Shown here piece after piece: positions 1-8,464 of a stretch of 64,000 nucleotides of DNA. The stretch's first letter is position 1. Each line of letters starts with the position of its first letter. The stretch is from assembly GCF_000427405.1 (NCBI RefSeq), contig NZ_KE386492.1:171690-235689 (forward strand), written 5' to 3'. Position numbers and translations under genes: made by a program. The stretch comes from Flectobacillus major DSM 103 (lineage in GTDB: Bacteria; Bacteroidota; Bacteroidia; Cytophagales; Spirosomataceae). Under the pieces are notes generated by a model. That model was not told the origin of the DNA and ran no database searches. It worked only from the letters and a program-made list of their open reading frames with translations.

Positions 1-352
1 CCATATCTTTTACCTTCAGCACCTCGCCTGTGTAGGGATTGAGATAAACGATGTAATAATAAGAGGGTTCATAATGGTAAAATATAGCCTGAGCAGCGTG
101 TTCGCCTCCCGAATACATGACTGCATGCAAATGTTTATTGGGTAAAGCCCTATTGGCAATATCTTGTAAAGATGCTGGTGGCAACATGGCGAGGTTTTGT
201 ACTTCAACAAACCGAAATGGTTCGGTAGCATCTTGAATTTCTTCTTGGAAGGCATATAAACAACCCGTAATACTTACAATAAACACCACTAGCCCAGACG
301 TGAGTCCGAGCCAGAGGTGTATTTTTCCCGTAATTTTTTTAAACTTTTGCAT
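1..352 (-). CDS. PepSY-associated membrane protein, partial (3' end outside window)
   Basis: The frame opens with ATG at 352-350 and stays open to the window edge, giving about 117 residues without a stop. The N-terminus is Met-Gln-Lys-Phe-Lys-Lys followed by a His-Leu-Trp-Leu-Gly-Leu stretch and one hydrophobic membrane segment (about residues 11-33), the usual start of PepSY-associated TM (PiuB-like) proteins. These inner-membrane proteins accompany siderophore receptors and are thought to help reduce or release iron; that role is family knowledge. Only 8 bases separate it from the stop of the upstream siderophore receptor, so both are one iron-uptake transcription unit. An open frame at 16-255 on the same strand is a shadow of this gene. 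Confidence 0.85.
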   Translation of the reverse strand, partial: MQKFKKITGKIHLWLGLTSGLVVFIVSITGCLYAFQEEIQDATEPFRFVEVQNLAMLPPASLQDIANRALPNKHLHAVMYSGGEHAAQAIFYHYEPSYYYIVYLNPYTGEVLKVKDM

Positions 353-360
353 AAAAACAC

Positions 361-2694
361 TTAGAATTTATATCCAATCGACAAACGTGCATTACGTAAG
401 GCTTCGGTTTGATAATAATAATAACCTACTGAATAATAAGCTCCTGAATATAGATAAGCATTCAAGATATTGTTGACATTCAAGGCTATAGAGAAATTGT
501 TTGCTTGGTAAGACACTGCTCCATCCATACGGAAGTAATCTTTTAGCGGCTGAGTTGTACCATCAAATACATACCAAGACGAACGCCCAGCCTGGTACTG
601 TCCACCTAGCGAAAGCCCCCAACCTTTTATTGCTCCGTTGGTAGCCTTATAAGCAATCCACGCATTAGCAATGTTTTTAGTAGAACCTGCTACTGGAACG
701 CCCACTTTTTTAGGGTCGGTATCTTTGGTTACTTTTGCATCAGTATAAGCATAGTTCAACGTAAGGTCTAAACCATGAACAATCTGCCCACGTAAATCAA
801 ATTCAATACCTTCTGTTTGGGTTTGTCCAAGCTGTATCGAAAAATTAGGGTTGCTTGGGTCGGCAGTCAATACATTATTTTTGGTAATACGATAAGCCGC
901 CAAAGTGGTTGTCCATAAACCCCCAAGCCATTCTCTTTTCAAGCCCAATTCTTTGTTATTTCCAGTAATAGGGTCAAATCCTTTGCCATTTTTATCAGCA
1001 CCAGCTTGTGGAATAAAAGCTTCGTCAAATACCCCATAAGCTGTCGTATGTTTGTCTAATGAATAACTCAACCCTATTCTAGGCGTAAATTTATCGGCTT
1101 TTGCAGCTCCTGAATAAGGATTACCATCGGTCGAAGTGGTATAGCGTCCTGCTAAGGTAAGGCGTAATTTATTTTCAATTAAGTGTATTTCATCTTGTAA
1201 ATAAATTCCTGTATAATTCTGGTAATAATTAACACCACGCTCACGAAGGCTCAACGAACGGTCAAATTTAGGATACGATGTAGCGGCTACTAGCCCATAT
1301 TGTGGCTTGTAAATAGCGAGCGAACCAATATCTTGGCTCTTAGACCAGTCGTGGAAATAGTTTTTACTTCCCATGTCGATACCACCCAACAACAAGTGTT
1401 TGATACGGCCAGTTGTAAAATCGCCATTTACAAAAAACTGTCCAAGCTTATTGGTTCCATCAATATCCCAAATACCCATATTGCGGTACAGGGTGTCGCC
1501 ATCGGCCGAAAACCCTGATGGCCACATCGACTGACCAATCTGTTTGTAGTTCATGTAAGCAACTTGCCCTGTAAATTTCCAGTTTTTATTGATAGCATGT
1601 GCCAATGTCAAGAATAGTGTATTGTCGTTGATATTGGTAGTTGGCATATTGGCTTCGGCAGTAGTGAAGTTTACAGGCAAATCAGCGTATCCTTTTTTCG
1701 AGAAAGAGTAATTAGAACCAATCATCGACATCTGGTTGTACTGATAAGTATATTCAGCCGTAAGCGACGTTTTATCATTAAATTGATATTTGATTACTGG
1801 AGCTACCGACACACGATTGTTGAACTCAAAATCACGGTGTGAACCCTTCATTTGTCCCATCAAATTCAAGCGATATAATAATTTGCCATCTTCGCTAAGT
1901 TTTCCATCCAAGTCAAGTGTCGAGCGATATGTACCAAAACTACCTACTGTCATAGTAGCTTCGCCTTTGGTTATGCCTGTTGGCTTTTTGGTTACAACAT
2001 TATAAAAGCCTGCAGGTTCGCCATTGGCCAGCATAAAGCCTGCAGGGCCTTTCACAAATTCAATACGCTCAATCATACTCATGTCTTCGGCCAATGGCCC
2101 CCACGACATCTGTACGTTCATACCATTGCGAAATGCTGCAATTTGTGAACCACGCATATTCAAAAGAGCGTAATTGTCCCAGTGTTCTAGGCGAGTAACA
2201 CCACTTACATTGCGTGTTACGCCTTCTAGCATATCAAAAATCTGTTGGTCTTGTAATAATTGCTTAGTAACTACCTGAATATTTTGAGGCAATTCAAGCA
2301 AAGGAGTTTTGAGACGAAGCGAAATCGAAGGGTAATCCGTTACGTATTTACTTGGATTGGACACTACCACCACTTCTTTTAGTTGCTGGCTATCTTCGTC
2401 CAGTACAAAGTCAACCTGGGTGGTTTGACCATTTTCTAAGCGAACTTTCTTTTGTAATGCTGCCAAGCCAACAAAACTTGCCTGAACAGTATAGTTACCA
2501 GCCTTTAGGTTGGCTAATTCGTATTCGCCATGCTCATTGGCAATAGTTCCTTTGTTTGTACCCTTAATAATCACATTGACAAACTCGGCAGGCTTTCCAT
2601 CTTTTGTGGTAATTCGTCCTTTTACTATGGCGGTTTGTGCCATAGTAAAATAAGCACATAACATCAAGAATAAGGAATAATAGTACTTTTTCAT
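361..2694 (-). CDS. TonB-dependent siderophore receptor
   Basis: 777 residues. A signal peptide (residues 1-19, ending Met-Ala-Gln) is followed by a carboxypeptidase-regulatory-like beta-sandwich (about 22-105), a TonB box region (LKEVVVVS), a plug domain with the siderophore-receptor pattern (PQNIQVVTKQLL, later ERIEFVKGPAGFM) and a 22-strand type barrel ending in an aromatic C-terminus (IGYKF). Plug and barrel style resemble FhuA/FpvA-type ferric siderophore receptors of the outer membrane; the exact ligand cannot be told. It is first in an operon with the PepSY protein. Transcription probably starts from the promoter at 2861-2892, which lies in a Fur-like box, leaving a leader of about 160 bases. 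Confidence 0.93.
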   Translation of the reverse strand: MKKYYYSLFLMLCAYFTMAQTAIVKGRITTKDGKPAEFVNVIIKGTNKGTIANEHGEYELANLKAGNYTVQASFVGLAALQKKVRLENGQTTQVDFVLDEDSQQLKEVVVVSNPSKYVTDYPSISLRLKTPLLELPQNIQVVTKQLLQDQQIFDMLEGVTRNVSGVTRLEHWDNYALLNMRGSQIAAFRNGMNVQMSWGPLAEDMSMIERIEFVKGPAGFMLANGEPAGFYNVVTKKPTGITKGEATMTVGSFGTYRSTLDLDGKLSEDGKLLYRLNLMGQMKGSHRDFEFNNRVSVAPVIKYQFNDKTSLTAEYTYQYNQMSMIGSNYSFSKKGYADLPVNFTTAEANMPTTNINDNTLFLTLAHAINKNWKFTGQVAYMNYKQIGQSMWPSGFSADGDTLYRNMGIWDIDGTNKLGQFFVNGDFTTGRIKHLLLGGIDMGSKNYFHDWSKSQDIGSLAIYKPQYGLVAATSYPKFDRSLSLRERGVNYYQNYTGIYLQDEIHLIENKLRLTLAGRYTTSTDGNPYSGAAKADKFTPRIGLSYSLDKHTTAYGVFDEAFIPQAGADKNGKGFDPITGNNKELGLKREWLGGLWTTTLAAYRITKNNVLTADPSNPNFSIQLGQTQTEGIEFDLRGQIVHGLDLTLNYAYTDAKVTKDTDPKKVGVPVAGSTKNIANAWIAYKATNGAIKGWGLSLGGQYQAGRSSWYVFDGTTQPLKDYFRMDGAVSYQANNFSIALNVNNILNAYLYSGAYYSVGYYYYQTEALRNARLSIGYKF

Positions 2695-2860
2695 TCAATT
2701 AGTTGGTTTTAAATATATATAATATAGGTAGTCAAAATACCGTAAGTACTGTAAATCAGAATATTACAACTTGTACCTTCTTTCTAGATACTGTGTTGGG
2801 GAATGTCTATATTCTGTCACATATTTTCGGTGATTATTGAGTAAATCTGTAAATCTGTGG

Positions 2861-2892
2861 CAAAACTATGGCTTATTTAGACTAAATACAAA
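2861..2892 (-). promoter_or_regulatory. Promoter of the siderophore receptor operon
   Basis: Read on the minus strand, a TTTG (2892-2889) lies 20 bases before TAGTTTTG (2868-2861), matching the Bacteroidota promoter form TTTG-N19..21-TAnnTTTG. The -33 element falls inside the first Fur-like palindrome. Confidence 0.55.
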
Positions 2893-2895
2893 TAA
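2873..2895. promoter_or_regulatory. Fur-like box 1
   Basis: A 23-base inverted repeat with outer arms TTATTT and AAATAA and inner TTAGA / TAC-type half sites. It resembles Fe-Fur operators described for Bacteroidota. It covers the -33 element of the leftward promoter. The centre is 33 bases from the centre of box 2. Confidence 0.6.
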
Positions 2896-2905
2896 ATTTC
2901 CATTT

Positions 2906-2928
2906 TTATTTGGAACAAATCTAAATAA
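2906..2928. promoter_or_regulatory. Fur-like box 2
   Basis: A 23-base inverted repeat, arms TTATTTGGA and TCTAAATAA around ACAAA, closely similar to box 1. It covers the -33 element of the rightward promoter. Box 1 and box 2 together would give co-regulation of the divergent units by iron. Confidence 0.6.
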
Positions 2929-2941
2929 GAGCATACATTTG
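2909..2941 (+). promoter_or_regulatory. Promoter for the small genes at 3119-3754
   Basis: TTTG at 2909-2912 and TACATTTG at 2934-2941, 21 bases apart, fit the TTTG / TAnnTTTG promoter pattern. The remaining leader (about 2948-3118) shows no gene; just before the next start codon there is an unusually strong Shine-Dalgarno sequence, AAGGAGGA, for this phylum. Confidence 0.55.
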
Positions 2942-3118
2942 TACAATCAACGAAGTTATAGCATGAGTTAATTCGTTGAATTTTAAGAAAAATAGCTTTT
3001 GAAAGAGAAACGTTTTTAGTAAAAGCTCATGAAAAATATTCATCAATCTATTAGCAACCCTTGAAGTGGTTGTACATATTTTCTAAATCTAACCAATCCA
3101 GTAAGGAGGACTTTTTGT

Positions 3119-3337
3119 ATGAAAACATTAGCTTTCAAAACCAACATTACATCGCCGATTGGCATTCAGGCAGTTTGGGACGCATTGAAAAGTGTCGGAG
3201 TTAACAGTTTCAATATTGATTTTGCAGATTTCAACCACGCATTGTCTATCGCTTCCGAACGCATGATTGCTCCAATAACAGTAATAAGTGTATTGTCTAA
3301 GCTAGGATATTATTGTGAAGAAATGAGTTTTCAGTAA
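3119..3337 (+). CDS. Small HMA-like protein lacking the metal-binding cysteines
   Basis: 72 residues. The pattern (MKTLAFKTNI..., a beta-alpha-beta-beta-alpha-beta spacing and a closing LSKLGYYCEE) looks like the heavy-metal-associated (HMA) fold of copper chaperones such as CopZ. The usual CxxC at residues about 11-16 is replaced by TSPIGI, so the normal metal site is absent. It is preceded by a strong AAGGAGGA ribosome-binding site and a promoter with a Fur-like box, which suggests production under iron limitation. The HMA assignment rests on fold pattern only; the function is unknown. Confidence 0.65.
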   Translation: MKTLAFKTNITSPIGIQAVWDALKSVGVNSFNIDFADFNHALSIASERMIAPITVISVLSKLGYYCEEMSFQ

Positions 3338-3430
3338 TATCTTACCTCATAACTATTAAATTACCCAAGTAATAATCATAAAACTGTCATTTATATAAGT
3401 GGCAGTTTTTTCTTAAACCTTTGTATACCT

Positions 3431-3754
3431 ATGTACCACTCGCATGATTTAGTTTCGATTATTGAACGAGACACAGGCTATATTGGCTACTGCGAAGCAT
3501 GCCAAAAATATAATTTTGCCTACAAAAACGCTCTTTTTATCTTCAGTGAAGATGAATTTCGGGCTTTTAGGCAGCTTTTAGTAGAACGGATAGGGCTTTA
3601 TGAGTTTTATACTTCGCATGGCAAAGAGTTGTTTTTGAAGACTCCCCTACCTAATTACTTTATTTTATTTGCCGAAAATGAAATCGAAGAAATGTTGGAA
3701 ATGATTACCGAGACAACCTTGATTCTCGATGCAAGAAGAATTGTCAATTCATAA
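3431..3754 (+). CDS. DUF6686-like small cytoplasmic protein
   Basis: 107 residues, no signal peptide or membrane segment. The N-terminal part has a CxxC-type pair (YCEACQKYN, residues about 18-26) embedded in a short beta-rich stretch, followed by an acidic helical C-terminus. It resembles the uncharacterised DUF6686 family found in Bacteroidota. It follows the HMA-like gene by 93 bases in the same direction and probably shares its iron-responsive promoter. Function unknown; the cysteine pair could bind metal, which is an inference. Confidence 0.7.
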   Translation: MYHSHDLVSIIERDTGYIGYCEACQKYNFAYKNALFIFSEDEFRAFRQLLVERIGLYEFYTSHGKELFLKTPLPNYFILFAENEIEEMLEMITETTLILDARRIVNS

Positions 3755-3793
3755 AACTACTTTTATGGTGTATATAGCCTATAAAAAGCATAA

Positions 3794-4040
3794 GTCATCC
3801 CGAATTTTAGGTAATATTAAAAACTCCCTCTTTGTGTTTGTTGGGATTCATAAGGCTGTCAAGTGACCTTTGAAGAGGCTTATCAATTGCTCAAATGATA
3901 GAAAATTATTAGCTATTCATACAAAAGGCGTTCGAAATTAGTTTTTCGAACGCCTTGTTTGATCTAAATATTCGGGATAACTTATGTTTTCATCTTAAAT
4001 TTCAGAATCACTCAGCACTAAATTTGGGATGACTCATGTT
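3794..4040. repeat. Dispersed repeat copy A between convergent genes
   Basis: The stretch 3954-4026 matches 55216-55289 over about 75 bases (both hold CTAAATATTCGGGAT and TTAAATTTCAGAATCA). Its right end, 4017-4040, matches 37298-37321 at 22 of 24 positions. GTCATCCCGAATTT at 3794 is the inverted partner of the CGGGAT segment at 3973-3978. This copy lies between the tail-to-tail genes ending at 3754 and 4046. Confidence 0.6.
3925..3956. terminator. Bidirectional hairpin terminator
   Basis: Perfect 13-base stem, AAGGCGTTCGAAA (3925-3937) with its complement (3944-3956), loop of 6. It sits between two convergent genes and can act on both transcripts. Confidence 0.65.
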
Positions 4041-4045
4041 TGTTA

Positions 4046-4630
4046 TTATTTCATCAAAAATACAGTAAGCCCTCTAGCACCATGTGCCCCTAACACCAAC
4101 GATTGTTCTATATCGGCAGTTTTAGAGGGGCCAGCAATAAAACTACCAAAACCATATTCGCTGTTTCCAATTTTTTGGTAAGCTTCGTGCATAGATGGCA
4201 ATATGCTATTTTTATCTACTACAAGAGCCAAATATTGTGCAATAAAAGGGGCAACTCTTTGTTTTAAGAGACTATCTGTTACCCATATAGCACTATTTTC
4301 GGAAACCCCAAAATCTCCTCTTAAAATAGCCAAATCTACATTTTCTAAAGTATGAGGATCAAGGTTTGTCCTGTTGGTCTCAGCAATAGTACTAAGTTCT
4401 TCCAAAGTAGAAATCACTCGCATTTGTGGTTCATAATGCTGCTTGACAAAAGCGATAATATCGTCCCAAGTATCAACTTCAATAACCTGTCCGCCAATAC
4501 CCGAAAGTACCGTTTTAAACTGTGTGACTATATCAATGGTATTATTGCCCAAACCTGTCAATGAGGGTAATGCTCTAAAAGCAGGCTGGTTTTTGGCAAT
4601 TGCACCTAGTATTTTCTCTCTGCTACTCAT
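4046..4630 (-). CDS. lutC: Lactate utilization protein C (LUD domain)
   Basis: 194 residues from the chosen ATG at 4630, whose product begins MSSREKIL as in typical LutC; an upstream ATG at 4678 would add 16 residues. The single LUD_dom domain spans most of the chain and ends with the family pattern LVLGAHGARGLTVFL. LutC is the third subunit of the LutABC (YkgEFG) iron-sulfur complex that oxidises L-lactate to pyruvate in the cytoplasm. It is the last gene of the rha-lut operon, and a terminator hairpin follows at 3925-3956. Confidence 0.85.
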   Translation of the reverse strand: MSSREKILGAIAKNQPAFRALPSLTGLGNNTIDIVTQFKTVLSGIGGQVIEVDTWDDIIAFVKQHYEPQMRVISTLEELSTIAETNRTNLDPHTLENVDLAILRGDFGVSENSAIWVTDSLLKQRVAPFIAQYLALVVDKNSILPSMHEAYQKIGNSEYGFGSFIAGPSKTADIEQSLVLGAHGARGLTVFLMK

Positions 4631-4731
4631 GGATTTTGGTATTTGAGAAAAGTATGGAAGACAGACAATCTCTATCATATCTATTCCATCTTTTACACTT
4701 TACTATGTATTTTTAATGCTATTTGTCTGTT

Positions 4732-6114
4732 TTATGAAGTAGGTTTTTTGTTGTTGATATACCATTCCCTAAATGACTGTTGGGGTGGCTCAGGCATATC
4801 ACGCTGTTTGTACCAAGGATTCAGGGCATTATTGACAACAAATGGGGCTTTTTGCATAACCCAACGCCCAATTTTTCCTCCATTCTGAAATACTTTTGGA
4901 TGCGAAAGCGTAAATGTCATCAGTTCCATACCTATTTTTTTGGCTAAAGGAGCATGTCCTTCTTTTACCAAAACTTGTCGCCATTTATACAGTTGGTCGT
5001 GAATATCAATTTTTACAGGACAAACATTGCTACACGACCCACATAGCGTTGAAGCAAATGGTAAATCGGCATTCTTTTTCATGTCCAAATTAGGAGCTAA
5101 AATTGAACCAATTGGCCCAGCTACAGCATTATGATAGCTATGTCCACCACTTCGGCGGTATACAGGGCAAGTATTCATACAAGCTCCACAACGAATACAT
5201 TTTAGGGAATTGCGAAAATCTTCACGCCCTAGCTGTGTCGAGCGACCATTATCGACAATCACAATGTGCATTTCTTGTCCATCACGAGGCTTTTTAAAAT
5301 GACTCGAATAGGTAGTAATGGGCTGCCCAGTGGCACTTCGAGCCAATAGTCGTAAGAAAACACCTAGATGTTCTCTTTTAGGAATCATTTTTTCAAAACC
5401 CATACAAGCAATATGTACATCGGCCAAATGAGCTCCCATGTCGGCATTGCCTTCATTGGTACATACCACAAACTCACCTGTTTCGGCAACGGCAAAATTT
5501 ACGCCTGTCAATGCAACTTTGCGAGTCAAAAACTTTTCACGCAAATGCTGACGAGCAGCTTCGGTCAAATATTGTGGGTCTTTATTACCCTTTTCTGTAC
5601 CCAAATGAATATGAAATGTTTCGCCAACATCTTCCTTTTTGAGGTGAATAGCAGGCAAAACAATATGGCTTGGAGGTTCGTTTCGCATTTGTACGATTCG
5701 CTCGCCAAGGTCGGTATCAATTACTTCTATGCCATTTTTTGACAAAAAATCATTCAAATGACATTCTTCTGTAAGCATCGACTTACTTTTTACCATTTGC
5801 TTGACATGATGTTTTGTCAAAATTTCATGAATAATCTTGTTGTGTTCTTCGGCATCAGCCGCCCAATGTACTGTTATACCATTTTTTTGGGCATTGGCTT
5901 CAAACATCACCAAATAATCGTGCATATTGGATAGCACATTGTGTTTGATTTGCGAGGCCGTTTCACGCAATAACTCCCAATCAGGAATCTGATGAGCCGC
6001 TTTATCACGTTTACTTCTTACAAACCACAAGGTTTCATCATGCCAACCCACTCGCTCTTTGTCTTTATTAAATACCTCCGAAGCGGCACTATGCTCTAGC
6101 ACTTTTGTTTCCAT
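4732..6114 (-). CDS. lutB: Lactate utilization iron-sulfur protein B
   Basis: 460 residues: LUD domain (about 70-295), then a two-cluster ferredoxin region with CIRCGACMNTC (Cys306, 309, 312, 316) and CGSCSNVC (Cys358, 361, 365), then the LutB C-terminal domain. This is the normal LutB length and layout. With LutA and LutC it forms the cytoplasmic L-lactate dehydrogenase complex passing electrons to the respiratory chain. One base separates its start codon (6114) from the lutA stop, so the two are translationally linked. All cluster ligands seem present. Confidence 0.92.
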   Translation of the reverse strand: METKVLEHSAASEVFNKDKERVGWHDETLWFVRSKRDKAAHQIPDWELLRETASQIKHNVLSNMHDYLVMFEANAQKNGITVHWAADAEEHNKIIHEILTKHHVKQMVKSKSMLTEECHLNDFLSKNGIEVIDTDLGERIVQMRNEPPSHIVLPAIHLKKEDVGETFHIHLGTEKGNKDPQYLTEAARQHLREKFLTRKVALTGVNFAVAETGEFVVCTNEGNADMGAHLADVHIACMGFEKMIPKREHLGVFLRLLARSATGQPITTYSSHFKKPRDGQEMHIVIVDNGRSTQLGREDFRNSLKCIRCGACMNTCPVYRRSGGHSYHNAVAGPIGSILAPNLDMKKNADLPFASTLCGSCSNVCPVKIDIHDQLYKWRQVLVKEGHAPLAKKIGMELMTFTLSHPKVFQNGGKIGRWVMQKAPFVVNNALNPWYKQRDMPEPPQQSFREWYINNKKPTS

Positions 6115-6115
6115 T

Positions 6116-6850
6116 TTATTTGCTATTCAAAATTTCGGCAATATGAATTACTTTTACTGGGCTATTCTGTCTTTTTAATATACCTTCCAAGTGCATCAAA
6201 CACGACATATCGCCACCTGTAATATAGGCTACTCCATGTTGTATGTGGTCGTTTACTCGGTCTTGCCCCATTCTTACCGAAACGGCTTCTTCCGACACAC
6301 AAAAAGTACCTCCAAAGCCACAGCATTCATCTTTGCGAGACAACTCTACCAATTCCAAATCCTTTACTTTCGACAGGAGGTATTGGGGCTTTGAGAAAAA
6401 AGGAGCATTAAGTTCTGTCATTTGCGAAAGTTTAAGCCCTCTTTGTCCATGACAACTTTGGTGCAAACCAACTTTATGCGGAAAAGAAGCCTCTAGGTTT
6501 TCAACCTTTAGTATATCCGTTAAAAACTCGACCAACTCATATACCTTCTTTCTGATTCCTTGGGCTTTATGCTCTTGTTTTTCGTCGTGCAAATGTTCTT
6601 TGATATGTAGCGTACAGCTTCCTGAAGGGCAAACGATATAGTCAAAATCATCAAAATTACTGATAAACAATTCGTTACACCCTCCTGTGAGGTGTTCAAA
6701 GCCCGAATTGGCCATAGGTTGTCCACAGCAAGTTTGGTTCAAAGGAAAATGCACATCACAACCATATTTTTCCAGCAAATTGAGGGTAGCAATAGCTACT
6801 TGCGGGTAAAATTGATCTACATAACACGGTATAAATAAGCCAATTCGCAT
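6116..6850 (-). CDS. lutA: Lactate utilization protein A (cysteine-rich CCG protein)
   Basis: 244 residues with two cysteine-rich (CCG) domains: the first contains CCGQPMANSGF near residue 42, the second CCGFGGTFCV near residue 178, and the typical start MRIGLFIPCYVD. This matches LutA/YkgE, related to the CCG subunit of heterodisulfide reductase and glycolate oxidase GlcF. It supplies the ligands of a redox cluster in the LutABC L-lactate oxidising complex. It begins 42 bases after rhaB in the same direction, which ties lactate oxidation to rhamnose breakdown. Confidence 0.92.
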   Translation of the reverse strand: MRIGLFIPCYVDQFYPQVAIATLNLLEKYGCDVHFPLNQTCCGQPMANSGFEHLTGGCNELFISNFDDFDYIVCPSGSCTLHIKEHLHDEKQEHKAQGIRKKVYELVEFLTDILKVENLEASFPHKVGLHQSCHGQRGLKLSQMTELNAPFFSKPQYLLSKVKDLELVELSRKDECCGFGGTFCVSEEAVSVRMGQDRVNDHIQHGVAYITGGDMSCLMHLEGILKRQNSPVKVIHIAEILNSK

Positions 6851-6892
6851 AATTTTGATAATCGTTGAGTTTGTCTTTTTTCTAGCAAGACC

Positions 6893-8293
6893 CTATTTTT
6901 GCAAAAAGAGGGGTTGGCTTGCATAGAATTTTAAATCTATTAAATCAGCAGGTAAAGCCTTTTTGTTCCAATGCTTATGAATAGCCAAAGCCGCTCCTAG
7001 TGAGCTAGCTTGTGCCATAGAAGCCGCAAATACTTCCATTTCGGGAAAAGCAGCCGCCAATAGGTTCATAAAAATAGGATTTTTGCTAAATCCTCCGTCT
7101 ACAAATACTCTTTTTACAGGAAAATTATGAATCACTAATTCTGTCGAAATTAATTGTTGCGTCATAATATCTAGTATCAATTGATGATACGCTTCCTCAT
7201 AATCTACAAAGGTTGATAAATCTCTGTGTGTAAATAAGGAGTTTTTTAACAAAGAATACTTATCTCCTTGCTCCGAAATTACGATATTTTGCGTTTTTTT
7301 TAGTCTTTCAATAATTTCAGGCTGATATTTTACCTGTTTGTAGTAATCATTTGTTGTGTCAAAATATTCGGCCAAACGCTTGGTCTGGACTTCGTGTTCG
7401 TAGCCCGAAAACAAACGTGAAGCTTTGACAGGCTTTCCTTGATAGTGCATATAACACAAACAATCGTATTGCAGCTCTTCGTAGGTTAGAGGTGTATCGT
7501 TGAAAGGGTTTAATGTAATACTCCAAGTACCTGTCGACAATAGAACGAATGGTTCTTGAAAATTGATTAAATAAGGAATCAAAGCCGACGAACTATCATG
7601 AAGCCCCACTCCTACTGCTAAGGTAGTGTTGTTTTTGGTTACCTTCACGACTTTGTCTGAATAGAAAATGGTTGGTAGTTTTGTTTCAATTTTTTCTATG
7701 GATGTCCACTCATGGTATTTATTCGTTCTAAAATCCCATAAATTGGTATGACATCCAATACTGGTAATATCAGAGTAATATTGTCCCGTAAATAGCGAGT
7801 GAAAATACTGAGGCAAATGTAAGCAATGTTGTACTTGCTGAAATATCTCGGGTTTTTGGTATTTCAATCGAAAAATCTGCATACCCGAATTGAGATTGCC
7901 CAATACTGGCGACGCAGTTTTGACGGCAACAACTTCTTCACCGCCGTAGGTATCATAAAACTGCCTTTTTAATACCTCTGTATAAGGTTTTAGATAATTG
8001 TACAAAGGTGTAAGTACTTTACCATTTTTATCAACATACACAAAACTTGCTCCATAAGTAGAAAAGTTAAGAGCTTGTACATCAAACTGTTGCTGAGACA
8101 AAACCTCGTTCCAGCTTGCTAAAATCCAAGAAGTCAATAGCGGCAAATCTTCACAATTATCGCCATCTTCATCGATGGTTTCGTTCAGCTGTGTACTTTT
8201 TTCCCAAACAATTTGATATTGTTCGTCAAAAAGAAAAAGTTTTTTATTGGTTTTCCCAATATCAAAAATGGCACATACAGGTATTGCGTTCAT
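6893..8293 (-). CDS. rhaB: L-rhamnulokinase (FGGY family)
   Basis: 466 residues. The FGGY-type N-domain starts with an acidic phosphate loop (FDIGKTNKK, residues 10-18); the C-domain carries the ATP-binding segment LLSTGTWS (about residue 250) and VDGGFSKNP (about 405). The family phosphorylates L-rhamnulose to L-rhamnulose-1-phosphate. Identification as RhaB rather than another FGGY kinase rests on the neighbours (rhaI, rhaM, rhaEW) and on the GTWS pattern of rhamnulokinases. A 171-base gap with an inverted repeat separates it from rhaI. Confidence 0.88.
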   Translation of the reverse strand: MNAIPVCAIFDIGKTNKKLFLFDEQYQIVWEKSTQLNETIDEDGDNCEDLPLLTSWILASWNEVLSQQQFDVQALNFSTYGASFVYVDKNGKVLTPLYNYLKPYTEVLKRQFYDTYGGEEVVAVKTASPVLGNLNSGMQIFRLKYQKPEIFQQVQHCLHLPQYFHSLFTGQYYSDITSIGCHTNLWDFRTNKYHEWTSIEKIETKLPTIFYSDKVVKVTKNNTTLAVGVGLHDSSSALIPYLINFQEPFVLLSTGTWSITLNPFNDTPLTYEELQYDCLCYMHYQGKPVKASRLFSGYEHEVQTKRLAEYFDTTNDYYKQVKYQPEIIERLKKTQNIVISEQGDKYSLLKNSLFTHRDLSTFVDYEEAYHQLILDIMTQQLISTELVIHNFPVKRVFVDGGFSKNPIFMNLLAAAFPEMEVFAASMAQASSLGAALAIHKHWNKKALPADLIDLKFYASQPLFLQK

Positions 8294-8367
8294 GCTTTGG
8301 TATGGTATGGAATACTAAAATTAAGTATTTACTAAAAAAGCTTTTATCAAAATATAGGGCAATAGCA

Positions 8368-8448
8368 ATAGAGACAAAGGCACAAAGGAATTTTGAAAAA
8401 ACTATTTCGTACTGATTTCCTTTGTATCTCTGTGCTTTTGTCTCTACA
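8368..8448. repeat. Imperfect inverted repeat with TGTAGAGACAAA end
   Basis: Between rhaI and rhaB, a left arm (AATAGAGACAAAGGCACA, 8367-8384) faces a right arm ending TTTTGTCTCTACA (8436-8448). The same terminal sequence borders the hairpin at 21433-21484, so both belong to one dispersed hairpin family. It would fold in the operon mRNA and could modulate expression between rhaI and rhaB. Confidence 0.5.
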
Positions 8449-8464
8449 ACTGTGGATTATGATT

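Noticed and set aside
16-255. 79-residue open frame on the minus strand
   Set aside because: It is in another frame of the PepSY protein gene, whose frame is open to the window edge.
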